From Streptomyces xanthophaeus (lineage in GTDB: Bacteria > Actinomycetota > Actinomycetes > Streptomycetales > Streptomycetaceae), in NCBI RefSeq assembly GCF_030440515.1, contig NZ_CP076543.1, positions 3,472,001-3,536,000 of the forward strand: DNA of 64,000 bases, given 5' to 3'. The notes beneath the pieces were generated by a model. It worked only from the letters and a program-made list of their open reading frames with translations. It had not been told where the DNA came from and did no database searches. Shown here piece after piece: positions 1 to 7,642 of this stretch. Numbering within the stretch: position 1 is the stretch's first letter; each line of letters begins with the position of its first letter. The position numbers and the translations under genes are program-made.

Positions 1-2439
1 AGACCCGCCCCGCGCAGACCGGCCATCCGCCGGATCACCCGTTTCCGCAGCCCCCTGCTGGCCTTCCTGATCACCTCGGGCGCCTTCTGCGCCGCCTGGG
101 TGGCGCGCGGCACCTATCCCTTCGGGAACACCGGCCGGGCCCTGAACGACCAGGCCAACCAGTACGTGCCCTTCCACCGGGCGCTGTGGGACCTGGTCCA
201 CGGGCAGGCCGCCGGCGACGTCCTGTTCACCTGGCGCGGCGGCTTCGGACAGCAGTTCCTCGCCGACTACCACACCTACCTCGGCAACCCCTTCTCCTGG
301 CTGGCCGTCCTCGTCCCCCGCTCCCACGTCGACCTCGCCGTCTTCGCGATCACCCCGATCACGATGGGGACCGCCGCCGCCGTGATGACGGTGTACCTCG
401 GCAAGCTGCACCCCGGCCCGTGGTGGCAGCGGGGCGTGCTCGGAGCGGTGTACGGCCTGTGCGGCTGGGCGCTGAGCGACGCCTCGTACATCCCCATGTG
501 GCTGTGGGGCCTGGTCGCGCTCCCGATGCTCGGCATCGCCGTCGAATGGTGCCTGGAGGAGCGCCGCTGGCCGGGCGTGGCCCTGCTGGTCGCGCTCGCC
601 TGGTTCGGGAACTTCTACACCGCGATGATGGCCACGATGGCCGCCTGCGTCCTGCTGGCCATCCGCATGGTCACCCGCGACATGACGGGCCGGCAGCGGC
701 TGCGCGCGCTGTGGCGGGCCGCGACGGCCACCGGGACCGGCATCCTGCTGACCCTGCCGCTGCTCCTGCCGTCCTTCCTGTCCAGCGGGGCCGCCCAGCC
801 CACCGGGGCGGCCGCCTTCACCCCCGTACGGATCGAGCTCTTCCTCTCGGGCATGCTCCCGGCCACGCATCTGTGGGGCGGCCGCCCGCGGCTCTACGTC
901 GCCTCGCTCGGGCTGATCCTGGCCGGCGCCTTCGTCCTCAACAGCGCCGTCGCCCGGCGGACCCGCCTGGTGTGGGCGGCCGCGACCCTGCTCGTGGTGG
1001 CCTCCTTCCAGTTCCCGCCCACGCAGTACCTCTGGCACGGGCTGGCGGTGCCGAACGGAAACCCGTACCGCGAGGCCTTCGTCTTCAGCGGGATGGTCGT
1101 GGTCGTGGCCTGGCTGGCGCTGGCCAACCGGCCGCGCCCGCTGCACCTGGCCCTGGTGGCGGCCCTGCTGGTGGCGGCCACCTACGTACTGCGGCGCACC
1201 GACGACTTCGGCGGCTGGACCTGGCCGGCCGTGCTCGGCGGCGGTGCGGTCTCCCTGCTGGCCCTGGTCCTGCTGCGGCTCGGCGAGAAGCGCCGGTTCC
1301 TGATCCCGGTGGCCGCGGCCCTGATGATCGGCGTCGTGTTCGCCGAGTCCACGGTGGCCGCCGCCAACGCGGACGCCCGCCGGGCCCGCGAGCGCTGGGC
1401 CAAGCCGGTCGTCACCTCGAACCGGTCGATCGGCAACCACTTCGAAGCCGTCCGCGGTGTGGCGGGCTGGCCCGCCTACCGGACCGACTCGGGCGCGCCC
1501 CAGAGCGCGTACAACGACGCCCTGGCGCTGCGGGCGGAGGGCCCGCAGTACTACAGCAGCTACCTCCCCGAGGCCACCTACAAGGCCCTGGAGCCCCTGG
1601 GATACGGCTTCAAGAACGACGGCCGGACCTTCTTCGGCGCCGACAACCCGGTCCTCGACGCGATCTTCTCGATCGGCGCGCGGGTCCGCCCGGGGACCGC
1701 CCCCGACAGCTGGACGGCCTCGAAGTTCCCCGCGCCCCCGCTGGTCACCGTCCGCACCGCGCCGTACACCTCCCCCAACCCGGCGGACAGCGTCTACGCC
1801 CGCCAGGAGAACGTCCTGGGCGCCACCGTCTACCAGGTCCCGCCGGTCACCCGCGGGGGGAGCACCACCGAGCAGACGTACACCGCCCGGTGCACCCCCG
1901 GCTCCGAGGCCTACTGGTACTCCCCCGCCCCCTACGGCACGGTCCGCGCCGGCGGCGGCCCCCACAAGCTCCTGGAGGACCGGATGACCGGCGTGACCCC
2001 GCTGGGCACCGTCCCCGCCTCGGGCCAGGTCGACGTCACCCTGCAGACCCGTACGAAGGACGCGGACGCGGGCACGCACCCGCTCGGCTGCCTGGACCGC
2101 CCGGCGCTCGACGCGGCCGTCCGCCACCTCACCGCCACCGGCGCCACCACCGTCCGCCCGGGCGGCCACACCATCGGGGCCACCCTCCCCACCGCCGCCG
2201 GGGGCACGGCCGTCATCGCCACGACGGCCGTCCCGGGCTGGCAGTGCTCGGCCCCCCTGAAGCCCTTCCACGGCCTGCTGGCCGTGGACCTCCCGCCGGG
2301 CACGACCGAGGTCTCCTGCACCTTCACCCCGAAGGGCCTCGCCCCGGGCCTCGCAGGCGCCGCCCTGTCCCTGCTGGCCCTGACGGCAGTCCAGGTCACC
2401 ACCCTCCGCCGCCGGCGCCGGCGGCTGCACGAGGGGTAA
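1..2439 (+). CDS. YfhO-family polytopic membrane protein (5' end outside window)
   Basis: The frame is open from the first base, and a hydrophobic segment (LLAFLITSGAFCAAW) precedes the first GTG at 100, so the true start lies upstream of the window. The protein has about a dozen hydrophobic segments in the first 420 residues, an extracytoplasmic region with many Tyr/Pro/Thr, and a final membrane helix followed by an Arg-rich tail ([12 protein letters not shown]). This layout, with an early FGNTGRALNDQ motif, is that of bacterial YfhO proteins, which are linked to glycosylation of envelope polymers in Firmicutes. The precise substrate here is unknown. It is on the same strand as the downstream Crp gene but separated by 78 bp. 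Confidence 0.75.
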   Translation, partial: RPAPRRPAIRRITRFRSPLLAFLITSGAFCAAWVARGTYPFGNTGRALNDQANQYVPFHRALWDLVHGQAAGDVLFTWRGGFGQQFLADYHTYLGNPFSWLAVLVPRSHVDLAVFAITPITMGTAAAVMTVYLGKLHPGPWWQRGVLGAVYGLCGWALSDASYIPMWLWGLVALPMLGIAVEWCLEERRWPGVALLVALAWFGNFYTAMMATMAACVLLAIRMVTRDMTGRQRLRALWRAATATGTGILLTLPLLLPSFLSSGAAQPTGAAAFTPVRIELFLSGMLPATHLWGGRPRLYVASLGLILAGAFVLNSAVARRTRLVWAAATLLVVASFQFPPTQYLWHGLAVPNGNPYREAFVFSGMVVVVAWLALANRPRPLHLALVAALLVAATYVLRRTDDFGGWTWPAVLGGGAVSLLALVLLRLGEKRRFLIPVAAALMIGVVFAESTVAAANADARRARERWAKPVVTSNRSIGNHFEAVRGVAGWPAYRTDSGAPQSAYNDALALRAEGPQYYSSYLPEATYKALEPLGYGFKNDGRTFFGADNPVLDAIFSIGARVRPGTAPDSWTASKFPAPPLVTVRTAPYTSPNPADSVYARQENVLGATVYQVPPVTRGGSTTEQTYTARCTPGSEAYWYSPAPYGTVRAGGGPHKLLEDRMTGVTPLGTVPASGQVDVTLQTRTKDADAGTHPLGCLDRPALDAAVRHLTATGATTVRPGGHTIGATLPTAAGGTAVIATTAVPGWQCSAPLKPFHGLLAVDLPPGTTEVSCTFTPKGLAPGLAGAALSLLALTAVQVTTLRRRRRRLHEG

Positions 2440-2517
2440 TCCCCCGGTTCCAGAGCGCTCATAAGCCGATGTTCAGTACATTGACCGCCTTGATCACCGG
2501 GGCGGGGGCGACGGCAG

Positions 2518-3237
2518 ATGACCAGGGATGGGGACCCGACGGGCGGGGGCGGACTCGACGACCGGGTCCCGTTCCTGGCCCGGCTGGAAGAGACGGACGG
2601 TGCCGCGTTACGGGCGCTGGGTCGTGAGGTGCTCTACCCACCCCGCAGCACGCTGGTCCACCAGGACGAACCCACCGCCCACGTCTTGCTGGTGCTCCGG
2701 GGCTGGACCAAGGTCACCGTGGCCCACCCCAACGGCTACCAGGCCCTGCTCGCACTGCGCGGACCGGGCGACATCATCGGCGAGTCCGCGGCCCTCACCC
2801 ACCGCCCTCGCTCCGCGACCGTGACTGCCCTCGAACACGTCCGCGCGGTCGTCATCGAGCAGGAGCGCTTCCGCGTCTTCCTCGGTAGCTCCCCCGAGGT
2901 CTCCCTCCAACTGCTGGCCCTCGCCTCCGACCGCACACGTGCCGCGGACCGGCGCAACCTCCAATTCGCCTCGGTACCGGTCCGCGAACGGCTCGCGGTG
3001 CTCCTGCTGGACCTGGCACACATCCACGGCCGACGCACGGAGGAAGGGGTGGAGGTCGCAGTCCCCCTCACCAAGCAGGAACTGGCGGGCGCCGTGAGCG
3101 CCTCCCGCGAGATGGTCCAGCGCGAGCTGAAGGCTCTGCGGGACCGCGGCGTCATCCATACGGGCCGGCGCAGCCTGGTGATCGTGCGACCGGACGTGCT
3201 GCTCCGCATCGCACGGGGCCGGCCTCCCACCGCCTGA
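2518..3237 (+). CDS. Crp/Fnr-family transcriptional regulator with intact cNMP-binding pocket
   Basis: 239 aa. Residues ~18-125 form a cyclic-nucleotide-binding fold. The phosphate-binding cassette is intact: G88-E89, then R98-S99-A100-T-V, the residues that hold the cyclic phosphate and ribose in true cAMP receptor proteins. A dimer helix follows (~130-160), then a winged helix-turn-helix (~184-215; LTKQELAGAVSASREMVQRE). There is no Fnr-type cysteine cluster. It lies 92 bp upstream of a nucleotide-cyclase-like gene on the same strand, so it could read out that enzyme's product; this is inference. It is unlikely to be the global Streptomyces Crp, because the neighbourhood is accessory. Confidence 0.88.
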   Translation: MTRDGDPTGGGGLDDRVPFLARLEETDGAALRALGREVLYPPRSTLVHQDEPTAHVLLVLRGWTKVTVAHPNGYQALLALRGPGDIIGESAALTHRPRSATVTALEHVRAVVIEQERFRVFLGSSPEVSLQLLALASDRTRAADRRNLQFASVPVRERLAVLLLDLAHIHGRRTEEGVEVAVPLTKQELAGAVSASREMVQRELKALRDRGVIHTGRRSLVIVRPDVLLRIARGRPPTA

Positions 3238-3329
3238 GACAAGGCCCTGTTCGGTTCAGTGCACACGGTCACACTGGGGTGCGTCATCCTCCCTCACGCC
3301 ACCGTGGCCGACTGCCCGACGCTGCTCGC

Positions 3330-4079
3330 ATGACGCAGCCGCAGCCCCTCTTCCGCCACCTGCTCCTGATCGACACCGAGCGGTACAGCGACCGCGACGA
3401 CGTGCAGCAGGCCTACCTCCGCCGCATGCTCTTCGGGATCGTCGACCGCATCCTGCTCTCGGCCGGTGCCGACCAGAGCCTGCGTCGGCGGGCCGACCGC
3501 GGCGATGCGGTCATGGAACTCATCGACCCCGCAGTCCCCCTGACCGACCTGCTGCGCGCCCTGCTGCGGGATGCCCCAGCACAACTGCGTGCTGTGAACC
3601 GGCTCGCCGCCGACTCCGCGCAGATCCGCCTTCGCGCCGTCCTGGCCACCGGCTACGTCCACATCGACGAATTCGACGGCTGGGTGGGGACGGACCTGAA
3701 CAACGCCTGCCGACTCCTGGACGGCGACCCGCTGCGTGCTGCCCTGCGTGAGCGCCCGGACGACTACGCCCTCTGTGTTTCGGCGTCCGTGCACGCCGGC
3801 ATCGTCGCCCACGACCACCTAGGCATCCCAAGGGACGAGTTCCACCCGATCACCGTCCCCAGCAAAAACGGCCCCCTGCCCGCCTGGCTCCACGGCCCCC
3901 TCCCGACGGCCGAAGCCGCGTCCGCCTCGCCCGAGTCCGTCCCGCCGCCGGCACCGCGGCCCACCACCGCTCAGCCCCCGTCCCCGACCGGCCTCGACTT
4001 CCGGGGCACGAACAACGGTGTCGTCGCGAACCGCGTCGAAGGCGGCATCACCTTCGGGGACACCGGAGGTCGACGGTGA
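3330..4079 (+). CDS. Class III nucleotide-cyclase-like protein with C-terminal amyloid-like motif
   Basis: 249 aa from ATG 3330; an in-frame GTG at 3279 would add 17 residues that look unrelated to the fold. The main class III cyclase signatures can be aligned: first metal Asp D15 in LLLIDTERYS, second metal Asp in G58-D59-AVMEL, and the transition-state pair N124 and R128 in GTDLNNACRLL (family pattern VNxAARL). The base-selecting residues cannot be assigned with confidence. A Pro-rich linker (~195-220) leads to a C-terminal motif, FRGTNNGVVANRVEGG (224-239), which recurs near the N-terminus of the next protein. The stop overlaps the next start (GTGA), so the two are translationally coupled. 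The product could be cAMP, cGMP or a cyclic pyrimidine nucleotide as in Pycsar. A cyclase-like, non-catalytic role is also possible. Confidence 0.72.
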   Translation: MTQPQPLFRHLLLIDTERYSDRDDVQQAYLRRMLFGIVDRILLSAGADQSLRRRADRGDAVMELIDPAVPLTDLLRALLRDAPAQLRAVNRLAADSAQIRLRAVLATGYVHIDEFDGWVGTDLNNACRLLDGDPLRAALRERPDDYALCVSASVHAGIVAHDHLGIPRDEFHPITVPSKNGPLPAWLHGPLPTAEAASASPESVPPPAPRPTTAQPPSPTGLDFRGTNNGVVANRVEGGITFGDTGGRR

Positions 4080-6151
4080 GTACCGAGCCGGCCGCCGCCG
4101 GACCGCATGAAGCCGGCTCGGCGAAGCAGGCACCCGGCCGGCCCGAGGAGCCCGAACGACCCGAACCCGCCGAGCAGCCGCAAGCGCAGCAGGCCTGGGA
4201 CGCCCGACGTGACCTGGACGCCCACGCCCCCCGCTCGATGAGCTTCGACGGCACAAACCACGGTGTCACCGCCCAGCAGATCATCGGCGACGTCCACCAG
4301 CACTACAGCTTCGGCGGATACCGAGCCCCGCACGCTTCCGGCGAGATCCCGCAGGAGACTCTGGAGCGGCTGGCCGAGGGCTTCGTCGCCGAGGGGACCG
4401 GATTCGACGCCTTGGTGGAACGGCTGCGCCGCGAAAACGTCCTGGTCCTCGCTGGTGACCCGCACACGGGCAGGCGCACCACAGCCCTGATGCTGCTGCG
4501 CGCGGTGGGCGCGGTCCCGGTGCAGTCCGTGGACCGCGATGCGAAACCCGAGGACCTCGCCCCCGGCGAGCGCTGCGGACAAGTGCTGTTCGACCTGGAG
4601 GCCTCGCGCGCCCAACCACTGCGCGAGGCCCAGGTCCTCTCGGTGCGCGACCGCCTGCGCGCCAAGCACTCCTACATGGTGATCACTACGGGCCACAGCC
4701 CGTACATCGAGGACACGGTCCGCCTCGCCTTTTGGAAGCCGCCCCCGGCACGGGCCGTACTGGCGGCCCTGCTGAAGCAGCGCGTCGACACGGTGACCGC
4801 AGAGCGACTTCTCGGCCTGCCCGCCGTCACCTCGTTACTGGCCCGGAATCAGCAGCTGCGCGAGGTCGTTCCGTACGCCGACGTCCTCGTCCGGGCGGAC
4901 TCGGCCGAGATCGAGCAGTACGCGCAGCGCATTCTGGAGCAACAGGTCCGGGAATGGTTCGAGGAATCCGAGAACACGTTCCCCCTTCGGGAGAAAGCCT
5001 TCCTGATCGCGCTCGCCGCCTTCAACAACGGCCCTTACGCCCTGACCGCCGAGCTCAGCGACAAGCTGTTCGAGCGGCTGCGCAAGACCGGAGACCCGGA
5101 TCGCGGCGAACGCATCCCGGTGTTCGGCACCCACATCGGCAAGCGCCTCCAGGTCGCGAGAGCACAGCTCGATGCCGATGACGTGGAGACCGAGTGGGGC
5201 AAGGTCCGGCAGCTCAACGCTGCCTTCAACGACGACCGGACCGCCCCGGTCCTGCTGACAGAGGTATGGACCGGCCACCCGGCCGCCCGTCCCGCACTGA
5301 CCGGATGGCTCGATGAGCTGTCCACGGACGGACGTCCCTTCGTCCGTACCCGAGCCGCAGCCGCGGTGGCCGTCCTGGCACTCACTGATCTCCCCTCCGC
5401 AATGGCCCTCGTCATCGAACGCTGGGCCGACTCCCGGAACCCCCGGCAGCAGCTCGTAGCCGTCAGCGCGCTCACCTTCGCCCACCGGATCAAGGCTCCC
5501 AACATCCCCCGGATCATCGACGGCTGGAGCGCCGACAGCGAAGCGCCGAATCGCTGCTGGGTCGCCGTCCGCGCCCACGGGCTGATAGGACCCGAGCGGC
5601 CGGTGGAGACACTGGCCGCCCTGCGGGCCCTCGCCCGTGCCCAGTACGGCCTCCCGGAGGCCAACGAGCGCATCCGCACGGAACTCCCCGACTCCGTTGC
5701 ACTGTTACTGCTCTCCGACGCCGGCGACACCTCCCTCCGGGAGCTGCTGCGGACCTTCACCGACCACCCCTCGACCCGCGCCCTCACCCTGGACGGCTTC
5801 CTCGCCGCCTGCTCCCGCACCGATGACAACCCGTGCCCGCCCCTCCTGGCCTGGTACGCGCGCACCACGTCCGCCGTTGACGGAATCACGCTCCTGCTGC
5901 GCGCCGCCCTCGGCGACCGGGAGACCAACCGCCGCGCCGAGGAGGCCCTGCACGGCTGGATCCGGGCCGCCGACCAGGACCCGCAGACCGAGGAAGTTCT
6001 GGCCACGCTGTTGCCCGAGCTGGTGACCGAACCCCGTGAAGGAGCCCGACTCAAGCACTTGCTCGACACCGTGCCGGGCCTCGACGGCCGTCCCAAACCC
6101 GCCGCCGCCACCCGGCTGCACGCCCTCGTCCGCCCGCTCATCCCCGCCTGA
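4076..6151 (+). CDS. P-loop NTPase with N-terminal amyloid-like motif and helical repeat C-terminus
   Basis: 691 aa. The GTG start overlaps the upstream stop by 4 bp and has GGAGG at 4065-4069. Residues 1-53 are disordered, rich in Pro/Glu/Ala. Residues 57-74 hold FDGTNHGVTAQQIIGDVH, the partner of the motif ending the cyclase-like protein. An NTPase core follows: a Walker A-like loop GDPHTGRRTT (127-136) in which Arg stands where the invariant Lys is expected, a Walker B-like strand VLFDLE (170-175), and a sensor-like strand YMVITTG (200-206). From ~380 to the end the protein is all-helical and Leu/Ala-rich, suggesting HEAT/ARM-like repeats. This is the architecture of STAND-type switch proteins (short signalling motif, NTPase, sensor repeats). 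The function is inferred; no effector enzyme domain is fused. Confidence 0.65.
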   Translation: MSTEPAAAGPHEAGSAKQAPGRPEEPERPEPAEQPQAQQAWDARRDLDAHAPRSMSFDGTNHGVTAQQIIGDVHQHYSFGGYRAPHASGEIPQETLERLAEGFVAEGTGFDALVERLRRENVLVLAGDPHTGRRTTALMLLRAVGAVPVQSVDRDAKPEDLAPGERCGQVLFDLEASRAQPLREAQVLSVRDRLRAKHSYMVITTGHSPYIEDTVRLAFWKPPPARAVLAALLKQRVDTVTAERLLGLPAVTSLLARNQQLREVVPYADVLVRADSAEIEQYAQRILEQQVREWFEESENTFPLREKAFLIALAAFNNGPYALTAELSDKLFERLRKTGDPDRGERIPVFGTHIGKRLQVARAQLDADDVETEWGKVRQLNAAFNDDRTAPVLLTEVWTGHPAARPALTGWLDELSTDGRPFVRTRAAAAVAVLALTDLPSAMALVIERWADSRNPRQQLVAVSALTFAHRIKAPNIPRIIDGWSADSEAPNRCWVAVRAHGLIGPERPVETLAALRALARAQYGLPEANERIRTELPDSVALLLLSDAGDTSLRELLRTFTDHPSTRALTLDGFLAACSRTDDNPCPPLLAWYARTTSAVDGITLLLRAALGDRETNRRAEEALHGWIRAADQDPQTEEVLATLLPELVTEPREGARLKHLLDTVPGLDGRPKPAAATRLHALVRPLIPA

Positions 6152-6164
6152 AAGGAGTCCCATC

Positions 6165-7133
6165 ATGGACAACCCGCTACTCCGCGCGCCCGACTGGGAC
6201 CAACAGGCCCACCGGCACACCCTGCTCATCGACCCGGTCCTCACCGTGCGCCAGCTCGGCCGACTCGGCCTTGTGCGCCCGGTCCCGACCCGGATCGACC
6301 ACGCCCTGGTCTGCTCGACCTCGCGCGGCACGTACGACACGTATCTGCCCCCGCACAGGCCGCGTACGGCCCGACGCCGGTACACCGCCGTCTACGAGGT
6401 GGACTTGGGCATTCACCCGGTGCGCACACGGATTCTGCTGCCCAGCAGCGATGACGCTCACGAGTTCGATGTAACCGTGGAGATCGACTGGCAGGTCATC
6501 GACCCGGCGCTGTTCGTCCGCAGCGGTCATCGTGACGTGCCCCGGCTGCTGCTCGGCGCACTCGAACGAGCGGCCAGGCCGGTCGCCCGCCGGTTCCCGA
6601 TCTCGGCGAGCGCCGACGCCGAGGCTGCCGTCCTGTCCGCCGTACGGGGAGACAAGCCGCTCGGCGAGGCGGTCGGGCTGCGGGCAGTGTGGACCGTGCG
6701 GATCCGCCGGGACGCCGAGAACATCGAGCACGCCCGCCGCCTCCAAGGAATCGAGCACGCGACGGCCGAGGACATCCGGACCAAACTGGGGCAGCTGGAA
6801 CTGCAGGAGTACGAGGCCAAGCGGATCGCCTTTTACCGCGAGTACCTGGCGCGCGGTGGAGTCGACGCGTGGGCCATGCACCTGGCTCAGCACCCCGAGG
6901 ACGCCTCCGAGACCCTGGCGAAACTCGACACGGCCCGCCAGGCGGAACTGCAGGTGCAGCTGGCTCTGGTCAAGGAGCTCCTGGCCAAGACCGGAACGGA
7001 GGCTTTCGAACTGGAAGGACCGCGGCGGCTCGCCATCGACGCAGTCCACGGCATCCTCGGCCAGTACATGCCACCGACACCCCACGAGCCCGGTCCTCAC
7101 GGCCCCGACGGCGCCCCGGACACTTCCCGGTGA
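6165..7133 (+). CDS. SPFH/band-7 (stomatin-like) domain protein
   Basis: 322 aa. The start at ATG 6165 is chosen because AAAGGAG (6151-6157) precedes it; the frame stays open upstream. Residues ~72-180 read like an SPFH/band-7 domain: alternating strands (YTAVYEVDLGIHPVRT, FDVTVEIDWQVIDP), a helix (LLLGALERAARPVARRF) and a final strand (GLRAVWTVRIRRD). Residues ~185-275 form a long charged helix likely to be coiled coil. No membrane helix is visible, unlike classical stomatins. SPFH proteins scaffold membrane proteins and proteases (the HflKC-FtsH pattern). Here the next two genes encode membrane proteins, one a protease. Overlaps the next gene by 4 bp. The fold assignment comes from pattern reading only. 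Confidence 0.55.
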   Translation: MDNPLLRAPDWDQQAHRHTLLIDPVLTVRQLGRLGLVRPVPTRIDHALVCSTSRGTYDTYLPPHRPRTARRRYTAVYEVDLGIHPVRTRILLPSSDDAHEFDVTVEIDWQVIDPALFVRSGHRDVPRLLLGALERAARPVARRFPISASADAEAAVLSAVRGDKPLGEAVGLRAVWTVRIRRDAENIEHARRLQGIEHATAEDIRTKLGQLELQEYEAKRIAFYREYLARGGVDAWAMHLAQHPEDASETLAKLDTARQAELQVQLALVKELLAKTGTEAFELEGPRRLAIDAVHGILGQYMPPTPHEPGPHGPDGAPDTSR

Positions 7134-7630
7134 CCGGGAACGTGGACGGGAACACCGCCGCCCGGCTGCTCGTCGACCTCCGGGTCGAGATCGCCCGGGC
7201 CGACAGCAAGGCCGCGCTGCTGGTCGGTGCCTTCGGGATGACAGCCGGAGTGCTCAGTGCCCAGCTCGCCGGGCGGCACTGGCAGCCGAGCCTGCTGTCG
7301 GGGCTCGGCCAGGCCGTTTGGTGGACCGGGGTGGCGGCGCTCGCGATGGCCCTGCTCGCGCTGCTGCTTGCCGTACTCCCCCGGTCGCTCAGTACCGATT
7401 GGCAGGCCGGGGTCCCCCTCTCGTACTTCGGGGACGTCCGCTCCGCTGACCGCCAGGGCCTGCTCGAGGAGGCCCTGGCCACCACAGACGCAGCCCCCGG
7501 CGCCGCCCTGCGGGCAGCTCTCGCGGCGAACAGCCGCATCGCCGTCCGCAAGCACCAGTGGATCCGTGCCGGACTGCTCGCCTTCTGCGCGGGCGTGTTC
7601 CTGCTGCCCACGGCCCTGCTCATCGGCTGA
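7130..7630 (+). CDS. Pycsar-effector-like (DUF5706-type) membrane protein
   Basis: 166 aa; the GTG start overlaps the upstream stop (GTGA). It begins with an amphipathic helix ending in IARADSKAALLVGAF, then hydrophobic segments ~28-47, 62-84 and 146-165. The cytoplasmic loop contains LSYFGDVR and ends in NSRIAVRKHQWIRAG. The AD-S/T-KA motif before the first membrane helix, the YFGD loop and the late K/R-rich helix are features of Pycsar membrane effectors (DUF5706), which respond to cyclic nucleotides and damage the membrane. Its place in an operon with a cyclase-like gene supports this. It could instead be an inert membrane partner of the SPFH protein. Confidence 0.7.
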   Translation: MTGNVDGNTAARLLVDLRVEIARADSKAALLVGAFGMTAGVLSAQLAGRHWQPSLLSGLGQAVWWTGVAALAMALLALLLAVLPRSLSTDWQAGVPLSYFGDVRSADRQGLLEEALATTDAAPGAALRAALAANSRIAVRKHQWIRAGLLAFCAGVFLLPTALLIG

Positions 7631-7642
7631 CCGGAGACCCCC

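Noticed and set aside
3279..3329. Longer N-terminus for the cyclase-like protein
   Set aside because: The extra 17 residues (His/Arg/Pro-rich) do not fit the domain start; ATG 3330 lies just before the conserved strand. Neither start has a strong ribosome-binding site, so this stays open.
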